Origin: Rhodocyclales bacterium
GTDB lineage: Bacteria; Pseudomonadota; Gammaproteobacteria; Burkholderiales; Rhodocyclaceae
DNA: 64,000 bases
Assembly: GCA_016183655.1 (NCBI GenBank)
Contig: JACPEH010000019.1
Location: 57,668 to 121,667 of the forward strand
Direction: 5' to 3'
Shown here: piece by piece, positions 16,561 through 25,307 of the stretch
How positions within the stretch are numbered: the first letter of the stretch is position 1
Layout: each line of letters opens with the position of its first letter
Notes under the pieces: generated by a model
What the model was told of the DNA's origin: nothing
Databases searched by the model: none
The model's input: only the letters and a program-made list of their open reading frames with translations
Translations under genes and position numbers: made by a program

Positions 16561-17313
16561 TCAGCCAAGAAAAATGTCCTTGTGCGAAGCGTGCAGCGCC
16601 CCGATCAGCACCGGGATCAGCACCAGAAAACCCAGCCCCATCGGCAGCGCGGCGAAGAAGCCGAGCACCATCGCGAGCAGGCCGAAGACCAGCATCGCCA
16701 GCCAGTTCTTCAGGCTGGCCGCGAAGCTTGCCTGCAGTGCCGCCACCGGAGCCATGCCGTTGAAATAGACCAGCGCCGGCGCGAACCACATGGCGATGCA
16801 CAGCGGGATGCCGAGCAGCAGCTTGAGGATGAAGGCGAGGAAGAAGCCGGCCAGCCCGATGCCGGCGCCGACGCCCGGCTGCCCGGCAACGCCGACGATG
16901 ACGCCGCCGGCAACGCCGCCGCCGGCGATGACCATGACCACCAGCAGGATGAGCAGCCAGCCGGCCATGAACAGCACGCCGAGCATCACCAGCGGGCCGC
17001 TATTGTGCCGGAAACCGGCAAGGAAGTCGGCGAGTTCGAAGCGCCCGTCGTCGCCGAGGCGCTGCACCGCATGCAGCATGCCGGCGATCAGCGCCGGCAG
17101 CAGCAGCGCGGCGGCGAGGCTGCCGATCACCGGCACGATCTGCAGGCCGAAGAAGACGACCAGCAGCAGCACGGTCATCGCCAGCCACTGGCCGGGGTCG
17201 GCGACGAACACCGCCCAGCCCTGGCGCAGCCAGTTGAAGGGGGCGTCCGGCGGCACCCCCCGCGGTTCGCCGGAAAAGGCGACGGGCGTCAGCGGGAACG
17301 GATTGGTGGCCAT
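16561..17313 (-). CDS. BPSS1780-type membrane protein, copy 1
   Basis: A 250-residue multi-pass membrane protein paralogous to the next gene downstream. Shared features are the N-terminal FNWLRQGWAVFVADPGQWLAM, ALIAGMLHAVQRLGDDG and WFAPALVYFNGMAP. A Gly-rich hydrophobic loop (around residues 125-150) differs from its neighbour. Function is unknown. Sitting in a housekeeping operon suggests constitutive expression. Confidence 0.8.
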   Translation of the reverse strand: MATNPFPLTPVAFSGEPRGVPPDAPFNWLRQGWAVFVADPGQWLAMTVLLLVVFFGLQIVPVIGSLAAALLLPALIAGMLHAVQRLGDDGRFELADFLAGFRHNSGPLVMLGVLFMAGWLLILLVVMVIAGGGVAGGVIVGVAGQPGVGAGIGLAGFFLAFILKLLLGIPLCIAMWFAPALVYFNGMAPVAALQASFAASLKNWLAMLVFGLLAMVLGFFAALPMGLGFLVLIPVLIGALHASHKDIFLG

Positions 17314-17361
17314 GGCCAGGTCTCGTGAGGGAACGGACAGATGCTAGCCGCGCCCCCGGCC

Positions 17362-18327
17362 TCAGGCAAGCCGCAGCGGCGCATCGGCCAGCGCCCGGCG
17401 CTGCAGCAGGATGCGGCGGAAGGCTTCGGGATCGCGCACGGTGACCGTCTCGCCCGGCTGCGGGCAGTGGAAGTCCTCCAGCCGGGACAGCCAGAAGCGC
17501 AGCGCCGCGGCGCGCAGCTGGCGCGGCCAGGCGGCGCATTCGGCGGCCGTCAGCGGGCGACAGGCATGGTAGGCGGCGAGCAGCGCCTGCAGGCGGCCGG
17601 CATCGAGCCCGCCGTCGGCGGTAGCGCACCAGTCGTTGGCGACGATGGCGAGATCGAAGAGAAACTCGCCGTGGCCGGCGAAATAGAAATCGAGCAGGCC
17701 GCCGATCTGCGAAGCCTGTTCCGGATGCTGCCCGTTACCGACGAAGAGCACGTTGTCGCGGAACAGGTCGGCGTGGATGACGCCGGCCGGCAGCGCCGTG
17801 CCGGTCGCCCGCCAGGCCGCCAGCTCGTCGGCAAGCAGCGTGGCATCGGCGGCCGGCAGGCGCGGCAGCAGGCGGGCGGCGGTGGCTTCGATCCAGGCCG
17901 GGCCGCACGGATGCGGCGGCGCCGGAAAGTCGCGGCCGGCGAGATGGAGGCGGGCCAACGCCGCACCGGCCGCGGCGCACTGCGCCGGCGTCGGCACGAT
18001 CACCGAGCGCCCCTGCAGCCGCGAGAACAGGGCCGCCGGGCGGCCGTTCAGCTCGCCGAGCAGGCGGCCGTCGCGCATCGGCCGCGGCGCCGGGCAGGGG
18101 ATGCCGTGCTGCGCCAGGTGCGCCATCAGGTCGAGGTAGAACGGCAGCTGCGCCGGATCGACGCGCTCGAAGAGCGTCAGCACATGGCGGCCGCGTTCGG
18201 TGTCGACGAAGAAGTTCGAGTTCTGCACGCCTTCGGCGATGCCGGCGAGCGCCGTCGGCGCGCCGAGATCGTAGCGTTGCAGCCAGTCAGCGAGCTGCGC
18301 CGGGGAAACGGAAGTGAAAACGGACAC
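17362..18327 (-). CDS. thrB: Homoserine kinase, ThrB2 / aminoglycoside-phosphotransferase-fold type
   Basis: A 321-residue kinase phosphorylating homoserine for threonine synthesis. It is of the non-GHMP type common in betaproteobacteria and Pseudomonas: SVFTSVSPAQLADWL at the start, GIAEGVQNSNFFVDT, and the catalytic loop GVIHADLFRDNVLF with DFYFAGHGEFLFDLA as metal site. It is in a minus-strand run with DUF2782 and LOG genes, a conserved association next to polA. Confidence 0.92.
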   Translation of the reverse strand: MSVFTSVSPAQLADWLQRYDLGAPTALAGIAEGVQNSNFFVDTERGRHVLTLFERVDPAQLPFYLDLMAHLAQHGIPCPAPRPMRDGRLLGELNGRPAALFSRLQGRSVIVPTPAQCAAAGAALARLHLAGRDFPAPPHPCGPAWIEATAARLLPRLPAADATLLADELAAWRATGTALPAGVIHADLFRDNVLFVGNGQHPEQASQIGGLLDFYFAGHGEFLFDLAIVANDWCATADGGLDAGRLQALLAAYHACRPLTAAECAAWPRQLRAAALRFWLSRLEDFHCPQPGETVTVRDPEAFRRILLQRRALADAPLRLA

Positions 18328-18384
18328 GTCGCGGAAGGCTTCGGCAGGACGGCCGGCGGACGTGGCGCCGGCCGGCGGTAAGCG

Positions 18385-18723
18385 TCAGAAGGTTTTGATG
18401 ATCCACATCGGGACGCGGGTACGGTCGTCCAGCGTCTCCATGCGCGTGAAATTGCCGTCGCCCTGGGTGTCGATCAGGTAGTAGGAAACGCCGTGCGGCG
18501 GCGTCACCTTGAGCATGTAGACGCGGCCGGACATGCGGTATTCCTCGACCGTGTCGCCCTCGCGCTTGCGGATCGTCACCTGCGGTTCCAGCGCCGAATC
18601 GAAGGGCACGATCTCCGGCGGCGGCGGCGGCACCGCCGGCAGCGGCTGCAGGTCGGCCGGCTTGCCGGCCTGGGCGAGGGCGGAGGTGGCGACGAAAGCC
18701 AAGGGCAGAAGGAAGCGGCGCAT
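18385..18723 (-). CDS. DUF2782-domain periplasmic protein
   Basis: A 112-residue exported protein: signal peptide to about residue 18 (TSALA-QA), a Pro-rich segment, then the DUF2782 core EPQVTIRKREGDTVEEYRM and YMLKVTPPHGVSYYLID. It ends in VPMWIIKTF, typical of the family. The function is unknown. It is usually found between polA and thrB genes, as here. Confidence 0.85.
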   Translation of the reverse strand: MRRFLLPLAFVATSALAQAGKPADLQPLPAVPPPPPEIVPFDSALEPQVTIRKREGDTVEEYRMSGRVYMLKVTPPHGVSYYLIDTQGDGNFTRMETLDDRTRVPMWIIKTF

Positions 18724-18755
18724 GGAAGATCCCCGGAGAGTATGCCGAGATTGTA

Positions 18756-19484
18756 TTACAGGTTGAGCAGCAGCTCCCGCTCATCCGCCGACGGCGCAAA
18801 GCCGCGGGTCTCGTAGTGCTTGAAGATCGCCTCGACGATCTCCTCCGGCTTGTCGAGCACCTGGATCAGGTCCATGTCCTCCGGCGAGATCATCCCTTCG
18901 TCGACCAGGCGGCCGCGGAACCACTCGACCATGCCGCGCCAGAACGGCTCGTGCACCAGGATGATCGGGATGCAGCGGGTCTTCCCGGTCTGCATCAGCG
19001 TCAGCGCTTCCAGCAGCTCGTCGAGCGTGCCGAAACCGCCGGGCATGACCACGTAGGCGCTGGCGAACTTGACGAACATGTACTTGCGCGCGAAGAAGTG
19101 GCGGAAGGTCTGCGAGATGTCCTGGAAGGCGTTGGCGTGCTGCTCGTGCGGCAGCTGGATGTTGAGGCCGACCGACGGGCTCTTGCCGAAGAAGGCGCCC
19201 TTGTTCGCCGCCTCCATGATGCCGGGGCCGCCGCCGGAGATCACCGAGAAGCCGGAGTCCGACAGTTGCCGCGCGATCGCCTCGGTCAATTCGTAGTATT
19301 GGCTGCCGGGTTCGACGCGGGCGCTGCCGAAGATCGACACCGCCGGCCGGATCGGCGCCAGACGTTCGGTGGCGGCGACGAACTCTGCCATAATGCCGAA
19401 GATCCGCCAGGATTCGCGCGCCGAGACCGATTGCGCCAGTTTTTCGGGGTCCGCCTGCGGCGGCAATTTCTCTTTTTCGTTCAT
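18756..19484 (-). CDS. LOG-family Rossmann protein (TIGR00730; nucleoside monophosphate phosphoribohydrolase type)
   Basis: A 242-residue LOG-fold protein. The diagnostic motif PGGFGTLDELLEALT is present along with VSIFGSARV and SGGGPGIMEAANKGAF. Family members release base from cytokinin or purine nucleoside 5'-monophosphates; the bacterial role is mostly nucleotide turnover. It is divergent from polA with only 9 bp between the start codons, so both promoters must lie inside coding sequence. Confidence 0.88.
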   Translation of the reverse strand: MNEKEKLPPQADPEKLAQSVSARESWRIFGIMAEFVAATERLAPIRPAVSIFGSARVEPGSQYYELTEAIARQLSDSGFSVISGGGPGIMEAANKGAFFGKSPSVGLNIQLPHEQHANAFQDISQTFRHFFARKYMFVKFASAYVVMPGGFGTLDELLEALTLMQTGKTRCIPIILVHEPFWRGMVEWFRGRLVDEGMISPEDMDLIQVLDKPEEIVEAIFKHYETRGFAPSADERELLLNL

Positions 19485-19493
19485 CGCTCAATC

Positions 19494-22250
19494 ATGTCCG
19501 TGCTGCTTCTGGTCGACGGTTCGTCGTACCTCTATCGCGCTTTCCACGCCCTGCCCGACCTGCGCAACTCGGCAGGCGAGCCGACCGGCGCCATCGTCGG
19601 GGTACTGAACATGCTACGCCGGCTGGAAAGCGACTACAAGGCGAAGGACGTGGCCTGGAAGGCTTGCGTCTTCGACGCCAAGGGCAAGACTTTCCGCGAC
19701 GAATGGTACCCCGAGTACAAGGCGCAGCGGCCGCCGATGCCGGACGACCTGGCGCGCCAGATCGCGCCGCTGCACGAATGCATCGCGGCGCTCGGCTGGC
19801 CGCTGCTGATGGAGCCAGGCGTCGAGGCCGACGACGTGATCGGCACGCTGGCGCGACAGGCGGCGGCGCAGGGGATCGAGGTCGTCGTCTCGACCGGCGA
19901 CAAGGACCTCGCGCAACTGGTCGACCGGCACGTGACGCTGGTCAACACGATGAGCGAAGAGGTGCTCGACGAGGCCGGCGTGATCAACAAGTTCGGCGTG
20001 CCGCCGGAGCGCATCGTCGACTACCTGACGCTGGTCGGCGACACCGTCGACAACGTCCCGGGCGTTGCCAAGTGCGGCCCGAAGACGGCGGTGAAGTGGC
20101 TGACGCAGTACGGCACGCTCGACAACCTGATCGCGCACGCCGGCGAGATCGGCGGCGTGGTCGGCGAGAACCTGCGCCAGGCGCTGGACTTCCTGCCGCT
20201 CGCCAGGAAGCTGGTCACCGTGCGCTGCGACCTGAGCCTGCCGGAGACGCCGCAATCGCTCACCGCCCGGCCACCGCAGCGCGACAAGCTGATCGAACTG
20301 TTCACCCGCATCGAATCGCGCAGCTGGCTGAAGGAAGTCAGTGCGCCGGCCGGCGAGAGTGCCGCAACCGCCGCTGCCGGCACCGCGCCGGCGCCGATGG
20401 CGGACGCCACGCCGACCGCTTCCGGCTCGCTGTTTGCGCCCGACCGCTCGGCCTACGAGACGGTGCTCGACTGGCCCGCCTTCGAGCGCTGGCTGGCGAA
20501 GATCACCGCCGCCGAACTGACCGCGATCGACACCGAGACGACCAGCCTCGACCCCTTCGCCGCGCGCATCGTCGGCATCTCGCTGGCCACCGCGCCGGGC
20601 GAGGCCTGCTACATCCCCGTCGCCCACCACTACGCCGGCGTGCCGCAGCAGCTGCCGCGCGACGAGGTGCTGTCGCGAATGAAACCGTGGCTCGAATCGG
20701 CGCAGCACGCCAAGCTCGGCCAGCATCTCAAGTACGACCAGCACGTCTTCGCCAACCACGGCATCGCGCTTGCCGGCGTCGTGCACGACACGCTGCTCGA
20801 ATCCTACGTGCTCGAATCGGACAAGGGCCACGACCTCGGCCAGCTCGCTTCGCGCCACCTCGGGCTCGATACCATCTCCTACGAGTCGCTGTGCGGCAAG
20901 GGCGCCAAACAGATCGGCTTCGACCAGGTCGACATCGAGAAGGCCGGCGAATACTCGGCCGAGGATTCCGACGTGACGCTGCAGGTGCACCAGGCGCTGC
21001 TGCCGCGCGTGCTGGCGGAGGAAGGCCTCAAGCGCATCTACGCCGAGATCGAGATGCCGGCGCGCGAAGTCATTTACCGCATGGAGCGCAACGGCATCCT
21101 GATCGACGCGGCATTGCTCGCGCAGCAGAGCCACGAACTCGGCACGCAACTGATCGCGCTGGAGAACAAGGCACACGAACTCGCCGGCCAGCCGTTCAAC
21201 ATCAACTCGCCGAAGCAGCTGGCCGACATCCTGTTCACCAAGCTCGGCCTGCCGGTGCAGAAGAAGACCCCCTCCGGCGGCCCGTCCACCGACGAGGAGG
21301 TGCTCTCCGAACTGGCGCTCGACTACCCGCTGCCGAAGGTGCTGCTGGAGACGCGCACGCTGTCGAAGCTGAAGAGCACCTACACCGACAAGCTGCCGCG
21401 CATGGTCAATGCGGATACCGGCCGCGTGCACACCAGCTACTCGCAGGCCAGCGTCATCACCGGCCGGCTGGCGAGCTCGGAACCCAACCTGCAGAACATC
21501 CCGGTGCGCACCGCCGAGGGCCGCCGCATCCGCGCCGCCTTCGTCGCGCCGGAAGGCAGCAGCATCGTCTCCGCCGACTACTCGCAGATCGAGCTGCGCA
21601 TCATGGCGCACCTCTCGGAAGACCCGCGCCTGCTCGAAGCCTTCGCCGCCGGCGAGGACGTGCACCGCGCCACCGCCGCCGAGATCTTCGGCGTCACGCC
21701 GCTGGAGGTCGGGCCGGACCAGCGCCGCGTCGCCAAGGTGATCAACTTCGGCCTAATCTACGGCATGAGCGCCTTCGGCCTGGCGCGCCAGCTGGATCTG
21801 GAGCGCAGCGCGGCACAGGCCTACATCGAGCGCTACTTCGCGCGTTACCCCGGCGTCGCCCGCTACATGGAGGAGACGAGGAACGCCGCCAAGCGCGACG
21901 GCTACGTCGAGACCGTCTTCGGCCGCCGCCTGTGGCTGCCCGACATCCGCGCGCAGCAGGTCGGCCGCCGCCAGGGCGCCGAGCGCGCCGCGATCAACGC
22001 GCCGATGCAGGGCACCGCCGCCGACCTGATCAAGCTGGCGATGATCGCCGTGCAGCGCTGGCTGGACGAGAAGCAACTGGCGACCCGACTGGTGCTGCAG
22101 GTGCACGACGAACTGGTGCTGGAAGTGCCGGACGCCGAACTGGCACTGGTCCGCAGCGAACTGCCGCGGCTGATGACGCAGGTGGCGAAGCTGAAGGTGC
22201 CGCTGGTGGTCGAGGTCGGCGTCGGCCCGAACTGGGATCAGGCGCACTGA
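19494..22250 (+). CDS. polA: DNA polymerase I
   Basis: A 918-residue polymerase with all three domains. The 5'-3' exonuclease (about 1-290) includes KACVFDAKGKTFRDE and ADDVIGTLA. The 3'-5' exonuclease (about 320-510) has an intact AIDTETTSLDP metal motif, so proofreading should be active. The polymerase domain carries SADYSQIELRIMAHLSED (motif A), KVINFGLIYGMS (motif B) and LQVHDELVLEVP (motif C). An Ala/Thr-rich linker lies near residues 285-315. The ATG at 19494 gives SVLLLVDGSSYLYRAFHA, the normal start. Confidence 0.97.
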   Translation: MSVLLLVDGSSYLYRAFHALPDLRNSAGEPTGAIVGVLNMLRRLESDYKAKDVAWKACVFDAKGKTFRDEWYPEYKAQRPPMPDDLARQIAPLHECIAALGWPLLMEPGVEADDVIGTLARQAAAQGIEVVVSTGDKDLAQLVDRHVTLVNTMSEEVLDEAGVINKFGVPPERIVDYLTLVGDTVDNVPGVAKCGPKTAVKWLTQYGTLDNLIAHAGEIGGVVGENLRQALDFLPLARKLVTVRCDLSLPETPQSLTARPPQRDKLIELFTRIESRSWLKEVSAPAGESAATAAAGTAPAPMADATPTASGSLFAPDRSAYETVLDWPAFERWLAKITAAELTAIDTETTSLDPFAARIVGISLATAPGEACYIPVAHHYAGVPQQLPRDEVLSRMKPWLESAQHAKLGQHLKYDQHVFANHGIALAGVVHDTLLESYVLESDKGHDLGQLASRHLGLDTISYESLCGKGAKQIGFDQVDIEKAGEYSAEDSDVTLQVHQALLPRVLAEEGLKRIYAEIEMPAREVIYRMERNGILIDAALLAQQSHELGTQLIALENKAHELAGQPFNINSPKQLADILFTKLGLPVQKKTPSGGPSTDEEVLSELALDYPLPKVLLETRTLSKLKSTYTDKLPRMVNADTGRVHTSYSQASVITGRLASSEPNLQNIPVRTAEGRRIRAAFVAPEGSSIVSADYSQIELRIMAHLSEDPRLLEAFAAGEDVHRATAAEIFGVTPLEVGPDQRRVAKVINFGLIYGMSAFGLARQLDLERSAAQAYIERYFARYPGVARYMEETRNAAKRDGYVETVFGRRLWLPDIRAQQVGRRQGAERAAINAPMQGTAADLIKLAMIAVQRWLDEKQLATRLVLQVHDELVLEVPDAELALVRSELPRLMTQVAKLKVPLVVEVGVGPNWDQAH

Positions 22251-22290
22251 GCGATGTGCCACGCACATCGCGAAAAAGTACTCTTGGGGT
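22251..22290. repeat. Post-stop palindromic repeat, copy 2
   Basis: GCGATGTGC-CAC-GCACATCGC (22251-22271), a perfect 9-bp inverted repeat directly after the polA stop, followed by CTCTTGGGG. It is the counterpart of the element after trhP at 11827: same arms apart from a compensated outer base pair, same distance to the stop. The compensatory change argues for selection on the stem. Confidence 0.65.
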
Positions 22291-22342
22291 GCGCACTGAC
22301 CGCCGCATCGGCGGCGGCCCGTCGAACGCCGGGCAGACTGCG

Positions 22343-23017
22343 CTAGTCGCCGTAGCCGCGCAAGCGTTCGAGGTCGACGACGCTGACCCCGCAGTATTCG
22401 ACGCGGATCAGCCCTTCGCCTTCGAGCGTCTTCAAGCACTGGTTGGCGATCTGGCGCGAGACGCCGGCGAGCAGGCCGACCTCTTCCTGGCTGATGTCGA
22501 GGTGCGCGCCGACCGCCGGATAGAGCACCGGGTTGAACATCGACGCGATGCAGCGCGCCACCCGCCCGGTCGCATCCAGGCGCCGGTCGTTTTCGAGCAG
22601 CCCCATGAACTGCCCGAGGCGCTCGTTGAGCTGGCCGACGAGGAAGCGGTTGAAGGCGCTGCTGTTCTCGAACAGCCAGAGGAAGGTGGCGCGGTTCATC
22701 ATCGCCAGCCGCGTATCGCGCAGCGCGACGATGTCATAGCGGCGCTTTTCGTTCTTCAGCACGCTGCCTTCACCGAACCAGCCGCCGGCGGGCACCCCGG
22801 TATAGGTCACGGTCTTGCCCGAGTGCGCGACCGTGGACAGCTTGACCAGGCCGTCGACGACGCCGGTCCAGGCGTCCAGGCGCGAGCCGCTGGTGCAGAT
22901 CGTGCTGCCGCGGGCGAACGACTTCTCGACAACGCCGGCGCCGGCGCGCTCGCGCTCGCCGGCGGCGAGGTCGCGCGACCAGGCGGCGATGTGCTGCAGA
23001 CGCTCCGGGGTGACCAC
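22343..23017 (-). CDS. Crp/Fnr-family transcriptional regulator
   Basis: A 224-residue regulator with an N-terminal cyclic-nucleotide-binding-like beta-barrel (GVVDGLVKLSTVAHSGKTVTYTGVPAGGWFGEGSVL), dimerisation helix and C-terminal winged HTH (ISQEEVGLLAGVSRQIANQCLKTLEGEGLI). It lacks the FNR Cys cluster. Ligand is unknown. It is upstream-facing the same direction as the HCCA-isomerase and CoA-transferase genes and may control fatty/aromatic acid catabolism; this is inference. Confidence 0.88.
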   Translation of the reverse strand: MVTPERLQHIAAWSRDLAAGERERAGAGVVEKSFARGSTICTSGSRLDAWTGVVDGLVKLSTVAHSGKTVTYTGVPAGGWFGEGSVLKNEKRRYDIVALRDTRLAMMNRATFLWLFENSSAFNRFLVGQLNERLGQFMGLLENDRRLDATGRVARCIASMFNPVLYPAVGAHLDISQEEVGLLAGVSRQIANQCLKTLEGEGLIRVEYCGVSVVDLERLRGYGD

Positions 23018-23029
23018 GCGCGCCCCCGC

Positions 23030-23683
23030 TCAGCGCCGCCGCTCGACACCCACCGGCAGATCGCTGATCCGCCGCAGCTCGTCGGATTGCAGCCAGTCCG
23101 GGGATTCCAGGCAGTGCAGCAGCAGCGCGGTCGCATCCTCGCCCCAGAACAGATCGTCGCCGACGGCGAAAGTCGGCACGCCGAAGACCTCGCGGGCGAT
23201 CGCCGCCTCGGTGTTCTGCCGCAACGCCACCTTGACCTCGGCGCGCTCGATCAGCGCCTCCGCGCCGACCACGCCGAGCCGCGCGCACAGCTTGCGCCAG
23301 CCCGCCTCGTCGGCCACGCCCTGCCCGTCGCGCCACAGGTGGCGGAAGATCTCGCGCACCACCTCGATGCCGCCGCCGAGGGCCTGCGCCAGGCGCAGCG
23401 GGCGCAGCGGATTGAACGGATGCGCCGGCGGCATGCGCAACGGGATGCCCAGCTGCTCGGCGCGGAACTGCACGTAGCGGTAGGTGAAGCGGCGCTTGCC
23501 CGGGATCTCGGCCGGGCCGCGATTCTGCCAGTGCGCCAGCAGCGCGCCGAGGACGACCGGCCGCAGCGTGACGTCGAGGCCGGCCGGCAGGCGGTCGAAC
23601 TGCTCAAGCTGCAGGTAGGCGAACGGCGAGATGAAATCGAAATACCATTCGGCGCGGGTGGGGGACGAAGTCGGTGCGGACAT
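23030..23683 (-). CDS. 2-hydroxychromene-2-carboxylate isomerase-like protein (DsbA-fold, kappa-GST type)
   Basis: A 217-residue thioredoxin-fold protein. WYFDFISPFAYLQL has the Ser in place of the DsbA CxxC, as in HCCA isomerases and kappa-class GSTs. FRHLWRDGQGV and the C-terminal EVFGVPTFAVGDDLFWGED are characteristic. HCCA isomerase acts in naphthalene-type aromatic degradation using glutathione, but many homologues lie outside such pathways. It lies 12 bp upstream of the stop-to-start junction with the Crp gene and downstream of the CoA-transferase genes. Confidence 0.8.
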   Translation of the reverse strand: MSAPTSSPTRAEWYFDFISPFAYLQLEQFDRLPAGLDVTLRPVVLGALLAHWQNRGPAEIPGKRRFTYRYVQFRAEQLGIPLRMPPAHPFNPLRPLRLAQALGGGIEVVREIFRHLWRDGQGVADEAGWRKLCARLGVVGAEALIERAEVKVALRQNTEAAIAREVFGVPTFAVGDDLFWGEDATALLLHCLESPDWLQSDELRRISDLPVGVERRR

Positions 23684-23706
23684 GGCGGCTCCTGCGGTGG
23701 CGGGGG

Positions 23707-24411
23707 TCAGAGGGGAACGACCGGGGCGATGCCGAGATCGATGCCCAGCTTCATTTCCGAGAGCCCCGGCGAGACGCGGAACTCGGCCTCGGTGACGGCC
23801 TTGACGTCGGCGACGGAGAGACCGGGGAACAGCTCGCGCAGCACCAGCCCATGCGGACGGACGTCGAACAGCGCACGTTCGGTGACGATCACCTTGACGC
23901 AGCCGCTCCCGGTCAGGGGCAGTTCGCAGCGCTGGCGGATCTTCGAGCGGCCGTGCTTGTCGGTGTGCAGCAGCGCGGCGATCACCGTCGGGGTGCCGTG
24001 GCAGAGGTCCATCGCGCCGCCGATCCCCGGCCACCAGCGACCGTCGCGGCGGGTGGCCCAGTTGGCCAGGTTGCCGGCGGCGTCGACCTCGAGCGCGCCG
24101 AGGATGGTGACGTCGATGTAGCCCTTGCGCATCGCCCCCAGCGAAGTGGCGAGGTCCATGATCGCCGCCCCCGGCTTCAGCGTGATCGGCTCGCAGCCGG
24201 CATTGGTCAGGTCGCTGTCGGCGTTGAACTCGGACGGCCGCCCGCCGAAGCCGAAGACGCCGTTCTCGCTGTGGAAGATGACGCCGGCGCCCTCCGACAG
24301 GTAGTTGGCAGTCAGCGTCGGGATGCCGAGGCCGAGGTTAACCACCTGGCCGCAGGCAAGTTCCCGGGCGCAACGGCGGGCGATGATTTCCTTGGGGTTG
24401 AGTTGCAGCAT
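23707..24411 (-). CDS. 3-oxoacid/acyl-CoA transferase, beta subunit
   Basis: A 234-residue family I CoA-transferase B subunit. The catalytic Glu is in the GVIFHSENGVFGFG block (SENG motif), preceded by VVNLGLGIPTLTANYL. The family moves CoA between succinyl-CoA or acetyl-CoA and short-chain or 3-oxo acids. The length is slightly over the usual 210-220. Its partner subunit is immediately upstream. Substrate (acetoacetate, 3-oxoadipate or other) cannot be told. Confidence 0.87.
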   Translation of the reverse strand: MLQLNPKEIIARRCARELACGQVVNLGLGIPTLTANYLSEGAGVIFHSENGVFGFGGRPSEFNADSDLTNAGCEPITLKPGAAIMDLATSLGAMRKGYIDVTILGALEVDAAGNLANWATRRDGRWWPGIGGAMDLCHGTPTVIAALLHTDKHGRSKIRQRCELPLTGSGCVKVIVTERALFDVRPHGLVLRELFPGLSVADVKAVTEAEFRVSPGLSEMKLGIDLGIAPVVPL

Positions 24412-24432
24412 GTCGTTCCTCCTCCGCGATTC

Positions 24433-25191
24433 TCACGCCGCCGGCGCCAGGCGGCCAAGCTTGACCCAGTGCTGGCGGTAAAGGTCGTTCTGCTCGGCGA
24501 GCGAATAGCCCTGCACCACCGCATCGACGAAGACGCCCGGACAATCGACCCGCGACGGCTCGATGCTGCCGACCGGGACGATCTCGTTGACCTCGACGAT
24601 CGTGTAGCGGCCGGCCATCGCCAGGTCGCGCTGGTTCTGGCGGCCGGTGTTGCGGAACTCGACGTTGCCGAAGGTATCGGCGCGCCAGCCCTTGATGATG
24701 GCGACGTCGGCCTCCAGCGCCGCCTCGACGAAATACTCGCGGCCGTCGAGGCTGACCTTCGGCTTGGCGGCGGCGAGTGCGGGGAACAGGCCGGGCTGGT
24801 CGAGGATGCCGACGCCGACCGGGACCAGCACGCCGCCGAGCCCCATCGCGCCGGCGCGGACCTTCTCCGCCCAGGTGCCCATCGGGAAAAACTCGGCGAC
24901 CCTGACCTTGCCGGCGAGGTAGGACTCGGTCGACTCGCCGGTGGTGCCGATGTGGGTGCCGATGAACTCGGCGATCTGGCCCTGCTCGAACAGCCGGGCC
25001 TTGAGGAAACCGCCGCGCATGCCCGGCGTGTTGGCGATCACGGTCAGCTCGCCGACCCGCGACGCCAGCAGCCATTCGATGCATTTCGCCGGCTCGCCGG
25101 CGCCGACGAATTCGCCGATCATCAAGCGCATCCCCGACGCGACGCGGCGCATCGCCGCGTCGATACCGACCACCTTGTTTGCATAGGCCAT
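24433..25191 (-). CDS. 3-oxoacid/acyl-CoA transferase, alpha subunit
   Basis: A 252-residue family I CoA-transferase A subunit. GEFVGAGEPAKCIEWLL corresponds to the family's GGFGLxGxP loop in a divergent form. GTHIGTTGES, EFFPMGTWAEKVRAGAMGLGG and the GREYFVEAALEADVAIIKGWRADTFGNVEFRNT block match the family. It is 21 bp upstream of the beta-subunit gene, so the two form a heteromeric enzyme. The 5' region (25192-25307) shows no other gene. Confidence 0.85.
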   Translation of the reverse strand: MAYANKVVGIDAAMRRVASGMRLMIGEFVGAGEPAKCIEWLLASRVGELTVIANTPGMRGGFLKARLFEQGQIAEFIGTHIGTTGESTESYLAGKVRVAEFFPMGTWAEKVRAGAMGLGGVLVPVGVGILDQPGLFPALAAAKPKVSLDGREYFVEAALEADVAIIKGWRADTFGNVEFRNTGRQNQRDLAMAGRYTIVEVNEIVPVGSIEPSRVDCPGVFVDAVVQGYSLAEQNDLYRQHWVKLGRLAPAA

Positions 25192-25307
25192 GTCCGCTCC
25201 TCGCTGCTGGAAAATCCCGCAGCGAACTCTAGCGCCGACGGCCGGCGGGATGTGTCAGCTACCCGACAATTGGCCGCAGCGGCGAAAGAAAATGGCGGCG
25301 GCGCCCA

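Noticed and set aside
19664..24121. A 1,485-codon plus-strand open frame across polA and beyond
   Set aside because: It is out of frame with polA, has no motif, and its composition is typical of GC-driven shadow frames.
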